64,000 bases of DNA, taken from positions 285,159 through 349,158 of the forward strand of contig VWZF01003012.1 in assembly GCA_013396755.1 (NCBI GenBank). The letters run 5' to 3'. The notes beneath the pieces are model-generated. The model searched no databases and was not told where the DNA came from. It saw nothing but the letters and a program-made list of their open reading frames with translations. The stretch's first letter is position 1. Every line of letters begins with the position of its first letter. This DNA comes from Sclerurus mexicanus. Taxonomy: Eukaryota > Chordata > Aves > Passeriformes > Furnariidae. Both the position numbers and the translations under genes were made by a program. Shown here in pieces: positions 50,301 through 60,589 of this stretch.

Positions 50301-51055
50301 GGCTGTAGGGTTACAAACAAGAGTAGGAAAGAGACCCCAAAATGCACTCCAGCAAACCACAAGATTTTTCACATAAAGGACTAGAGTAATAAGCAGTAAT
50401 TATTCTTGTTGTTGGGAGTTAATTCTGATGAGTTGCTAATACTCTAGCATAGGGTGATTGTGGTAGCAATCTTTCAGTTCACTTTATTTTAAAAGACCAA
50501 TATTAGGAAAATGTTTAAATATTGGTTTACTAGTGCATGCTCACTTTTTGCTTTTGCCTTCTTCCCAGTGTTACTGTCAGAAATTATATTTAGAGAAAAG
50601 ATAGTCCAGCTTTAGAAGAAAGGTTTTTTATTTTGCTGAAGTGGTTTAGTGTTTTCTAATGAACTGATCAGAACCCTCTCTATCTCCTGCGTGTATTTCT
50701 ACACCTATTTGTAAGTTGATGGTAGACTGCAATGTGAAAGTGCATTCTGTTGCTCATTTGTATTTTAACTTGAAATATTATGTGTATTGCCAAAGCACTG
50801 TGACTAGGCTAGTTGCCATGGAAAGCTTCATTCAATAGCATTTGCTTTTTGTTATTGGTGACCGTGTATTTCAGATTTCTTATTCAGTCACAGCTCTCAC
50901 TATGACTCACCAAAAATCATTTTGCTTTGCCTGACTGGAGGGCTAGACAGTTTGGGCAAAAACATTCCCAGCTTCTTCCTGGAGGCTGGCCTGTGGTTTT
51001 GCCTTTCTTTTGTCTACATACAAAGAGCCCACATCCCATAGGTGATGTAAAGATG

Positions 51056-51103
51056 AAACTGTAAAAATCAGAAACTGTAAAAAACAGAAACTGTAAAATC
51101 AAC
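51056..51103. repeat. Tandem repeat, 3 x 16 bases
   Basis: Units AAACTGTAAAAATCAG, AAACTGTAAAAAACAG and AAACTGTAAAATCAAC follow each other with one to three changes. A minisatellite-like local expansion. Confidence 0.92.
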
Positions 51104-54100
51104 ACTAAAAATAAGTAAACTCTAATTTAGACAAATTCAGGTAATTTTTTTTTTCACTGAGCAAAGACTCCTGTCATGGTGGATTGCGAAATGTGGAGTA
51201 CATTCAAGACTGATTTGAATGACCTGCCTGAACAACACAGTTTCATAAGCTGTTGTTGTTGTCCTAATTTGAGATACCATTTTCAAGTTCAAATGCATCT
51301 ATTACAAATTCTTTATACTTCTTTATTGTTCAGCCTGGATTTCTGTAACAGGGAAAGACTGAAAACTAACTGGTTCTGGGTGGAGTCACTCACACATGAA
51401 CTTTTGTTCTACTATGGTTATCCCAAGCAAAAACCTGTCCTGGAGTGCAATAATCGTGAGGCACAAAACACTCCATGCACCTACCCTGCCTTACTTGCTT
51501 AAGTTCTCAGTTAATCCACCTTTCTCTGCAGTTTCTGGTCAGATTTTCTGGGCAAGGGTATGCTTCTAAGATGTTCACATGAAAGTCAGTGGCTTTGTGA
51601 ACCTGGTTTTCAAACACAGAATTTCCCATAATCTAGAAAAAGCAGCTGCCATCCATGATGCAGTGCCACTGTTTCCTCTTCCCAGACCTATTGAAAAACA
51701 TTTTCAGGGCTGTTTCATTTGGTTTCAGGGTTTGGGGTATTTTTTTTTTCCCTTTCTACTTACAGATTCTTATCTGTACTTGTTTGAATTACTTCTAGTG
51801 AAAATAGGCATATTCTTAGCAAACTCATTAGACAATTCAAAAACTTGAACCTTTACCTCTGAGAGTCCCATCTGACATAGCACAGAGACCCTCTCACAGC
51901 AATAAAAGACTCCAAGCCTTTCCTACAAGCAGTCTGAGGTATTTTTAATGCATTTGAAAATGACTAGAAGACAATTCAGGATTTTTTAATCAAAATCATC
52001 ACACCTTGTTTCCCCTTACCATGGATTTTTGCTGTCACAAGGATAAAAAAATAAATATGTGCTACAGCTTAGCGGGGTTTGAGCAATGGCAAAGAAATAA
52101 TTAGAGCACTTCACTACAGCACCAAGTGTGATGAAAATATCATCTGAATATGGGTGCAGTTGTATTCAGAACCTGGTATGAAAACACCAGTCCAAGTCCT
52201 GTGCTTTTGCTCTCCATTCTGTACCTTACAGTGTCGCCCAAATTTCAGTCTGTGATTAGATTTGCTGTCTAGGTTTTCTTTCTTACCACAGATGAAATAC
52301 CAAGCAAGAGCTTTGCTGTCAGTTGCTGATAGTTATCCTCCCTGAGCCAAAAGGAGCTGCTGAAGCTTTTGCTAAGCCTGTCTCTGCTGCAACTTGCTTT
52401 TCATACAGCTATATGTCTTGCAGCATGCCTGCATCTCTTTGCCATTTCAAATCAAGGCTTTGTGAATAAGAAAGGTAGACTGGAGTGGTTGAATCTTGTG
52501 AAGATTTCATTACATCTGTATCTGAAGCTTTCAGTTGGTAGATCTGAGGATTAATTTTTTATTTTAAAAAATAGTAAATGAGATGCTTATACCACTTCTT
52601 TCCTATCACTGACTAAATTGTGATCATTTTATCTTGAACTCATTTCAATAGCTCTTAGAAGACACACATATATTATTACCAAAAGGAAGGAGTTCAACAA
52701 ACATAATCAATTAAAATCAAATGGAAAAGGGAGTCTAATAAAAAGAGGCTGCTTTCAGCCTGCCTGTGAAGAAAGGCTGATACCTTGACTTCTCTGATCC
52801 AAGGTTTTCACCTCAGAGGCTGTGTTTGCTCTGTGTAGTGATGCTCAGTTGCTGCATTGGGATGCTATTTTCACCTTTTACTGTTTGGATATGTTCTTTA
52901 TTCTCAGCAGGTCTTCACATTTTATTTCATACATTTATGTATTCACTGGAAATAGCACAACTATAAAAGAAGTTGACAGAAGAGATTTACAAGGTTATTT
53001 TTAGTTCCAGAGGAGCATTCTTCAGGCTTTCTCTGAACTCACTGATCCCCAAATCACTTCAGCATACATTTCACACTGCTGTCCATCATACTGTCCACAG
53101 TGGTGCAGAATTCTATCTATGCATGCTTAAGAGTAGGGAGCTGAGAAGATATTCTTTAGGGTCTCTGTTTTCCTTGCTGAATTCCTGCCTTTTTTTTTTT
53201 TACCCCTTAATACATAAGCTTACATAATTTTCATTCCCCATGCTTTTTCTCATTGTTTTCATTTTATATGAAAATATAAAATGCAGCTGTGAGTACCACT
53301 TTGACACCAGGCTGTTTCTTTTTTAAGTATTTAGTTGTTATTACCTACTTCCTACTGTCTTCTTTTTCCTAACAGCTGGCTCCTAAAACAACAATATCCT
53401 TTATGCAGCTGCTTGTGCATGGTCTGTATGATAGCTGGTTTTCAGTTTCTGTAATTATAATATGCCTGACTGGTGCCTTCCTAATCTTCACAGCATTATT
53501 TTTCAAGAAAATATTTTTCTATTATGTGTAAAATGTTTGAAAATTTCCTTCCAAGGGCATTTCATTTGTAACTGCATTTTCTGTTTAGTATGATGCTTTC
53601 TGAAGAAGCCATTTCTGTTCCATTTCTTAGAATCAACAACATAAACTGAAGATGCATTTCTTTGTGTCTTACATTATCCCTGAAGAGTTAACTATTGTGT
53701 AAGTGTGGAGGGTTTTGTTTTTTTTTATTTGTTTGTTTATCAAAGCATTTTTAAGTATTTGAAGAATTATAAATGACAGAGAAGGAAAAGATGCTGTAGG
53801 CAATCTTATTTGATTGGTAATTCTGTTTATTTTCAATACCATTCAATCCTTTTATCCTTACAGGATAATATGACCAACATGCTGAAGAAAGAATGTCATA
53901 CATCTGATTAGACAGCAGGGTTAAAACTGTTTTTGATACTTTAATTTATTTCTTGAAGTCAAATATTTATAGATTTGCCATAATTTTGCAGAAACCATAC
54001 AGTTGAAGTTTTCAGCTAGGAACTCGGCTTCAATTTTGAATATGTCAGTAAAGCCTAAGAAATGGATGTAGGTGCCTAAGAGCAGTATTTGGGATCTGGA

Positions 54101-54883
54101 CTTTTTGATTTCTTTTTCTTCGTTCAGTTTCAACTTTTGTTTCTACAAATACCGGTTCTCCATAAGTCACATAATGCCTCCTTCTGTAGGGACAGAAAGG
54201 ATCCCGAATACCTGCCATACACTTTTCTGTGAGGTATTTCTGGCACTTGATTTGCAGCAGCTTTTAAAATTGTTTGACACTCATGCTGCAAACTAACTTG
54301 CCAATGCTAAATCTCTCTACATTTAACACCAAAGGAGAGGTGTATCATGCCTGCTGGGAGAATGCAGTAAACTTGATTATGATTTAAAGCAGATTAGAGT
54401 ATTCATTCTAAATTCTGTGCCATCTTAAAGATGCAGCATGAAGTAGAGAACATGAGTGGTCACTCTTTCCTCCTCTTTGTTACATGTCTTATGTATTTAT
54501 GACTCCAAATTATGCCTTAGCTTTTCATTTTGAAACCACATGTTTCTGCTGTCTAGCTCCAAATCAAGACTCTGCTGTTGGGTTTTGGTTTTTTTTTAAT
54601 AAATTTCATCCAAACAGAATTAGTTTTCTTACTTTCCAGTAATACTGTTCACCCCTCCCTATGTATTTGCATCAGTATTTTATCTATACTGATTTTTACA
54701 GAGTTTCAGATCTGTATAGTTGTTTCAGTTATGAGCAGTATCTGTTATTTCATCACCTCAACTAGGACTATATTGTATAATCTAAAACATTGAATCTCTC
54801 CTTAAGTACCATGTTGCATCTTTGGGCTTATTCACAAAAATTAATTGAAAACAAATTTATTTATGATCATGATTCCTTTTCTT

Positions 54884-55598
54884 GAATCATAGAATAGCCT
54901 TCAAAAGATTATCTGAACCTACTTTTAATGGGGAAAGGAGCCTAGATAAGATTACACAGTGCCCTGTCCAATTGCATTTTGAAAGCTTCCAGTGATGGGG
55001 ACTCCACCATGTTCCTGAGAATACTTTTCCCTGGATTGTTCTCAGTGAAAAAAAAGATTATTCCTTATGTTAAAATGAAACCTCTCTTGGTGTATCTTGC
55101 ACTTATTGTCCCTTGTCTTCTCCTTGTGGATAGAATGCCTATGGTCTCTTTCTAACATCCTTTAAATACTGGAAAAGTGTGACTAGGTTCCCCCTGAGTT
55201 TCCTCTTCTCCAGTGAGAGACCTGAATCCTTCAGTCTTTCTTCACATGTCAGGTTCTCCAGACCTTTGGTCATCTTTGCAACCCTCCTTTGGACCATCTT
55301 CAGTCTGTACACACCTTTCTTGAATTGTGGCAGACAGAGCAGAACTCTATAGTCCAGATGAAGCTTAAGTGGTAGGATTGGGCTGATCATGTCTCTGTGT
55401 GTGCTAATAGTGTCTCTGCAGATTCAGCTCAAGATCCAATTTGCCTTTGTTGCCACAGCACCACTTTGCTCACTGATGTTCAGCTTGTTACCCATCAGGA
55501 CTCCTAGGGCCCTGAGGGTGTCTTCTGTTGCTCCCCAGTCACATAGATCCTAGCCAGTACTGGGCCATTGGTTATCCTGACCTAGGTGCAGGACTTCC
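54884..55598 (-). mobile_element. CR1 LINE 3' part, host of a nested CR1
   Basis: Begins with the reversed tail GAATCATAGAATAG. On the minus strand 55139-55390 translates to a CR1 ORF2 C-terminal piece with MVQRRVAKMTKGLENLTCEE and RLKDSGLSLEKRKLRG, a conserved CR1 signature. Further right, GTTCAGCTTGTTACCCATCA matches the complement of the ORF2 region just upstream. It stops abruptly at GCAGGACTTCC (55598), where the tail of a second CR1 starts. Confidence 0.88.
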
Positions 55599-56188
55599 AC
55601 AGAATCACAGAATACGTTGAGTGAGTTGGATGGGACCCATCAGGATCATCAAGTCCAACTCCTGGCCCTGCACAGGACCATCCCCAAGAGTCACACCATC
55701 TGCCTGAGAGCATTGTCCAAATGCTTCTTGGACTCTGTCAGGCTTGCTTCTGTGACCATTTCCCTGGAGAGCCTCTCCCAGCACCAACCACCCACTGGAT
55801 GAGAAACCTTTTTCTAACATCCAACCCAAACCTCCTCTGACAAAATTTCAGGCCATTCCCTCAGGTCCTGTCATGGGTCACCAAAGAGGAGTGATCAGTG
55901 CCTGCCCCTCCTCTTCCCCTCATAAGAGAGTCATAGACTTCTCCCCTCAATCTTCTCTTCTCCCGTTTGAACAGACCAAGCGACTTTGTCCACTCCTCAA
56001 GGAGTTTCCCCTCAACACCCTTCATCATCCTCACTGGCCCCCCCTTGTATACTCTCTAATACCTTAATATCTTTCTTTTGTTGTGGTACCCAAAACTGCA
56101 CAGAATATTCAAAGTGAGGTCTCACCAGTGCAGAGCAGAGCAACTTCTCCCTCAACTGGCTGGTGATGCTTTGTTTGATGCACCCCAG
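55599..56188 (-). mobile_element. Nested CR1 LINE 3' end
   Basis: Starts with ACAGAATCACAGAATACG, a reversed CR1 tail, then TCATCAAGTCCAACTCCTGG and CCAAACCTCCTCTGAC, typical of CR1 3' regions. Near its right end, GCAGAGCAGAGCAACTTCTC and TGATGCTTTGTTTGATGCAC match reversed ORF2. It ends at CACCCCAG (56188), after which sequence matching the interrupted older CR1 resumes. It is about 590 bases and 5'-truncated. Confidence 0.88.
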
Positions 56189-56310
56189 AACTTATGTCTT
56201 TGCTAAATTTCATGCAGTTCTGTTTTTGCCCAATCTTCAAGCCTGTCCAGATCTTTCTGTAAGATGGCTCTCCTTCTAATATGTCTGCTTCATCTTCCTC
56301 TTTTGTCAGA
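56189..56310 (-). mobile_element. Continuation of the interrupted CR1 (54884-55598)
   Basis: AAATTTCATGCAGTTCTG followed by GCCCAATCTTCAAGCCTGTC and CAGATCTTTCTGTAAGATGG is the complement of the CR1 ORF2 stretch expected immediately upstream of 55598. Translation on the minus strand gives EGEPSYRKIWTGLK, the decayed equivalent of the segment following the FADD motif. It fades near 56310. Confidence 0.65.
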
Positions 56311-56554
56311 GCAGTGAAAAAGCAGTAGGTGCTACATTCTGACACTTATGACTTGTTTTGTCCCTGGGCTGACAGAGCTACACAGACTATTAAGCATTCA
56401 CTTTATAGGTCTCCCATAGTAATCAGAACCCGTATTTTGTCTTTTTTTGCTAGAAAGGAAAAATTAAGAGCAAGGAAATTTAATGTGATTTCCCATTAAA
56501 TCTCTATGAAGAGAATGGACATTTTGTTTGGCTGCTGTACTGTCTTACTTCACT

Positions 56555-56900
56555 TTATTTTGCTCAACCACTCCTTATAAGACTTGTGCTCTAGATTCAG
56601 TGCACATGGATAAGATCCCTTTGAGCCTTCTATTTTACAGGCTGGACTGCCCCAGCTCTCTTAGCCTCTCCTCATATGAGAGATGCTTTTGTTCTGTAAT
56701 CATGTGGGGGCACTGCACTGGACTTGCTTCAGTATGTCCATCTTTCTCTTGTACTGGGGAGGCTGGAACTGGACACAGCAGTCCAGATGTGGTCTCACCA
56801 GTGGTGAGTAGAGGGGAAGGGTCACTCACTTGACCTGGTGGTGATGCTTTTCCTAATTTCCTAACCCATGAGGAAAAACAGCCTATTGGTGTCTTTTGCT
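56555..56900 (-). mobile_element. CR1 LINE ORF2 C-terminal fragment
   Basis: CCCAGCTCTCTTAGCCTCTC, CTTCAGTATGTCCATCTTTC and TCCAGATGTGGTCTCACCAG are reversed CR1 ORF2/3' region blocks. On the minus strand it translates to LSYEERLRELGQSSL. The 3' tail is missing, so it is a separate or rearranged piece rather than a normal 5'-truncated copy. Confidence 0.85.
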
Positions 56901-59199
56901 TTTGGAGTGTGTTAGAAATGCTGTTTCATACCTGAAAAACAGAAACAGGAAGACCTGTCCTCTGACCAGCTGTTGAGAAAACTCTTCCATGGATTTGAAA
57001 GCATACTCTGCAACATGAGCTGATTTCCAAATGCATTAGGACTTACACTCATTCATCTTGCTGTCAGGACACTCCATATAGCACTGAAAGCAGCTCAACG
57101 AGTAGAATATAAGCCCCAGGTGGCAAAACCTGAGAAATTAATTAAATATAGCTTTATGAAAGAACTCTAATGGCGATGGCAAGCAGGACTTTTATGTTAG
57201 CCTGAGAGATGATTATGTTTGGGGTTTTTTCTTTATTTTTTATTTTTATGGTCTGTCTATGAGAAAAAATATTCTTCTATTTTAAAATGTAAAGCGAAAG
57301 AACCATACACATGGAAGCAGATTGCTTTTCCTGGCATTTAATAAACTTAGAATTCTCCTTTTCTGCAACTGAGCCATGCATGCACTTAAAGATATATTGT
57401 CATTACTTATTTTTTCATCTTTCCATCGCTGATTGTAAATACAAAGGTATTGCTGTATGAATGCCTCTGTTCTCACATCTTTGCTGGGATCACAAGTATA
57501 AGTCTTCTAACATTCATATTTATTTGGGATGAGTAAAACAGACTTTAAAATAAAATCCTCTGACAAAAAAAAATATCAGAGTAGAACATACTAACCTTTT
57601 CTGTTATTAAAAATTTTGGCTCCTTTAAAGAGGCAACAAATCTTTATATCTTGAAGATGACTCTCTGGGACCCTTTGCAATACTACTGGTGGAATGTGGG
57701 CTTTTTGGAATTTCAGAGGACCACTTCCAAGTTCAGCTTTAGGGAAGCTTCACTTATCTGTGTAACACTTTTGTTTCTGTTAATTTTTTTCAAATTAATA
57801 TTTTTTAAATATTTTCCAAAATATTTTTTCAAGTTAATACACGGTGTGTTTCCCACTTCCATGAAAAGGTCACAACAAGATTTTTGGAGGCTTTTGGAAT
57901 AAAGTCTGACCTGAAGATTTTATAAAATGAACAATGATTTCATTATTGTAGATAAACAGGAGCTGTCATCACTGTAACTCAAGATACAACTAATCTCTTC
58001 TCTGTTTCTAACCATGATAATTAAGATATATAAAGGAATTTAAAAACGTTTCAGATCTTGTCTTAGTTAGATTACTGAGTGGCAGGAAGGGTATAGTAGA
58101 ATTTTTAAGTTGTGCTTTCACATAAATACTATTTAATAGTAATATGAGAAAAAGACTTAAGGGGGGAAAAGCATATAGGAGAAAAAAGGTAACAACTGTC
58201 ATAACAAAGGATCTGACAACAAAACTATAAATAAATTTTGCTGGTGAGATTATGGTTGTGTAAGAACTTCATCTGCCCTAATGTGTTCCAGCCTCCTCTG
58301 AGCAACTAAAAGCATGATGCTATTATATACAAGTGTGGCTAAATACAGACTGTTTTTTCAAAGGGTTAGTTTCTGCTAAAGCATTATAAAAATAATTGAG
58401 GTTTTTCCTGTGAACTGAGTAGTCTTCAAATGTCATCATTTAACTCAGATCTCAGCTCAGAGGGATTGATCTATGATGAGGAATGGATCTGTTCTTGGAA
58501 GATATGAAGAGCCTACCATGGAAAAAGCCTTTCAGAACACTGGCCAGAGAAAGGGTAACCAGACAACAGGATTTAGATAGATTTGGGAGATCACAGTGTG
58601 GATGTAAAAGTGATGAAGGCTCAATAGTTTCCCTACTAAGTTTCCCTACTTAGTTTCCATACTAAGACCCATGTTTGTGGAAAAAAATACTCCGGTGCAT
58701 TACCAATTTTGTCTAGATTTTGCATGTGATGTATTTATATTTCAGTTACGTTCACCACAGACACAATGAGTGTTTATCCTTCCTCTGGGAAAATATATGA
58801 TGCTTGTTGGTGTAGAGCATATTGGTTGAAAATACCTTGAATAACTAGGAAATAGCAGAATGGATTAGAAGGATGCAGTATTTTTAATTCTGTATTAACA
58901 GGCTGAAAGTTGTATTTGTAGTGCTCTAAAACTCTGGTCTGCTTGCAGAGAGATATTGACACATGGAGACAAGGGACAGGGGATATACATTGGAATACTT
59001 GGCAGCTTAAGCCTGGTGATAGCTAGTTGACCAGGAGGAAAACATAAGTGTTTGATATGCAAAGTTGAAAGATAGTCATAAAGAGAGTCATAATGATAGT
59101 GCTATATCCTGATGTTAAATGGTGGTGTAAAGAGTAATATTAATGAAGATAGGCTTTGCACATTTGGCTCTAGGTGTTAAAACAGTTTGAAAACCTGTG
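56901..59199. other. Non-genic stretch, no repeat family recognised
   Basis: AT-rich DNA with short chance frames only. The 3 x 13 tandem repeat is listed separately. Confidence 0.45.
58627..58665. repeat. Tandem repeat, 3 x 13 bases
   Basis: GTTTCCCTACTAA, GTTTCCCTACTTA and GTTTCCATACTAA in direct succession. Confidence 0.92.
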
Positions 59200-59721
59200 T
59201 GCAACAAGTTGATCCTGGTGGGCATCAAAGCCCTCACCTAGTTGCTCACTCACTGACCTGCCATGGGACCATGGAGGGGAATCAGAAAGGTAAATGTGAG
59301 ACTTTTCAAGGCCAAGGTAAAGACACTTTTTAAGTCTAGAGCAAAAAATAAAAACTCAGTGTGATGCAAAGGCAATCACAGCAGATTGATGCCCAACCAG
59401 TCTCTGAACAACAGCTGCCTTGGAAAACTGAGTTTGCCCCCTTTATTGCTGAGCATGATGTTACATGGTATGGAATAGCTCTTTGATCACTCTGATCCAG
59501 CTGTCCCAGCTGTGTCTCCTTGCAGGCTCTTTTCCACTCTGACCTACTCACAGAGGGAGCAGAGTGAGAAGCAGAGAAGGCCTTAGTGTTGTGCAAGCAC
59601 TGTCCAGCAGTAGCCAAAATATTATTGTGTTATCAACACTGTTTTAGTTGCAAAGCTAAAGCACAACACAATAGGGACTGCTATGAAGAAAATTAACTCC
59701 CACCTAATCATGCCCAGTACA
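59200..59721 (-). mobile_element. Degraded ERV LTR related to the one at 4753-5337
   Basis: Several blocks match the LTR at 4753-5337 in the same order and orientation: ATGTTACATGGTATGGAATA (59458-59477) versus CTGTCACATGGTATGGAATA (5075-5094), the CTGTCCCAGCTGTGTCTCC segment versus CCTGTCCTAGCTGTATCTCC, and GAAGAAAATTAACTC near the right end of both. It ends at CCCAGTACA (59721). More divergence from the family pattern and a lost TATA-like box suggest an older insertion. The left limit is uncertain. Confidence 0.65.
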
Positions 59722-60206
59722 CTGTTAAACAGACTATCAATTGAAACCAGTACACAACACAGTGGAAAGGGCTTGCCATGCTAATACAGCACACATAGGA
59801 GGAAATTCTCTGTTCTGTGGCAACACTTGGATGTTCCAAAATACTAAAGTTCTCCCATAAATTCATTTATAACAGTATTTTCTCTACTGCTTCACTTAAA
59901 GTGAGTTTCACGCTTGCACGACAGCTTCTGGCACACAGCCCTAGGCCTTTCTCTACATTTTCCTCCTCACATCTGAGTCCAGAAAAGGTATGTTTTTGAA
60001 ACTCTTTAGTGATGGAAAAATTGCTCCACTGGTTAATGCAAAAGTTATTACACTTCATCATGTTGAATGAAGGTTTAAATACAGTGAGAAACCCAGTGTA
60101 GCCAAAAAATTTTTTTGTTTTCTTTTAGATTTAGTAAGAAGTTCAATTAATTACCCATTCCACATTTACAGGTTGGTCAAAGGGCCAGCCTAGAAGCTTT
60201 TTTTAC
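59722..60206. other. Non-genic stretch between two LTRs
   Basis: AT-rich DNA with no recognised gene or internal retroviral sequence, so the flanking LTRs, which are unrelated and on opposite strands, are not a provirus pair. Confidence 0.6.
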
Positions 60207-60212
60207 CTCAAC
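60207..60212. repeat. Target-site duplication, left copy (CTCAAC)
   Basis: CTCAAC immediately before the TG start of the LTR. Identical to 60584-60589. Six bases is the usual duplication length of alpharetroviral and ERVK-type integrases. Confidence 0.85.
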
Positions 60213-60477
60213 TGTTGGGGTTCAAAACATGGATTCCCCTGCAAAAGGCCCTGTAGCTGAGGCAAGCAAACCTGCTGCTGAAGCAAGCAGCATTGTTCTT
60301 CTCATGGGAAAGAAGCCTTGGGAAGAATCACAGAAGTAACAAGTCATGGCCAGCACAGCAGGTGTTGTACAATAGTGAATAAGGCCTTCTGTATTTTTGT
60401 TTAGTAATCAAGAATATTGTAGCAGACATATGAAATCCTTGATAAAGAATAGAATCACCATTGTTAGAGCTTAGGGG

Positions 60478-60485
60478 TATAAATA
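60478..60485 (+). promoter_or_regulatory. LTR TATA box
   Basis: TATAAATA preceded by TTAGGGG. Transcription would be expected to start some 25-30 bases downstream, at about 60505. Motif evidence only. Confidence 0.65.
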
Positions 60486-60500
60486 TATGTTATCAAACTT

Positions 60501-60506
60501 AATAAA
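60501..60506 (+). terminator. LTR polyadenylation signal AATAAA
   Basis: AATAAA followed by GGTTCCCGTTCTCTTGCC, so cleavage would fall near 60520-60530. It lies at the predicted start of transcription, which fits a very short R region. Confidence 0.65.
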
Positions 60507-60583
60507 GGTTCCCGTTCTCTTGCCATGCAACCGTGTGTGTGTGTGGTTGTTAACGGGGATCGTATTGGAATTATCCCGCTGCA

Positions 60584-60589
60584 CTCAAC
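60584..60589. repeat. Target-site duplication, right copy (CTCAAC)
   Basis: Exact repeat of 60207-60212 directly after the CA end of the LTR. Confidence 0.85.

Larger units (their letters stand above)
48791..54883. other. Long non-genic stretch, no repeat family recognised
   Basis: About 6 kb of AT-rich DNA. The longest frame is 108 codons (51176-51502, plus) without recognisable domains. Poly(A) and a 16-base tandem repeat are listed separately. Confidence 0.42.
60213..60583 (+). mobile_element. Well-preserved solo LTR, alpharetrovirus/ERVK-like
   Basis: A 371-base block that starts TGTTGGGG and ends CCGCTGCA, flanked by a perfect 6-base duplication CTCAAC. Inside, TATAAATA (60478-60485) is followed 16 bases later by AATAAA (60501-60506), then a GT-rich U5-like region with GTGTGTGTGTGG. 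The very close TATA and poly(A) signals mean that R would be only about 20 bases long, as in avian sarcoma-leukosis-type LTRs. No gag, pol or env sequence lies beside it, so it is a solo LTR formed by recombination between the two LTRs of a former provirus. Intact ends and duplication suggest it is one of the youngest insertions here. The family name is not determined. Confidence 0.87.

Noticed and set aside
59200..60583. A provirus bounded by the LTRs at 59200-59721 and 60213-60583
   Set aside because: The two LTRs are unrelated in sequence, lie on opposite strands and enclose no gag, pol or env sequence.
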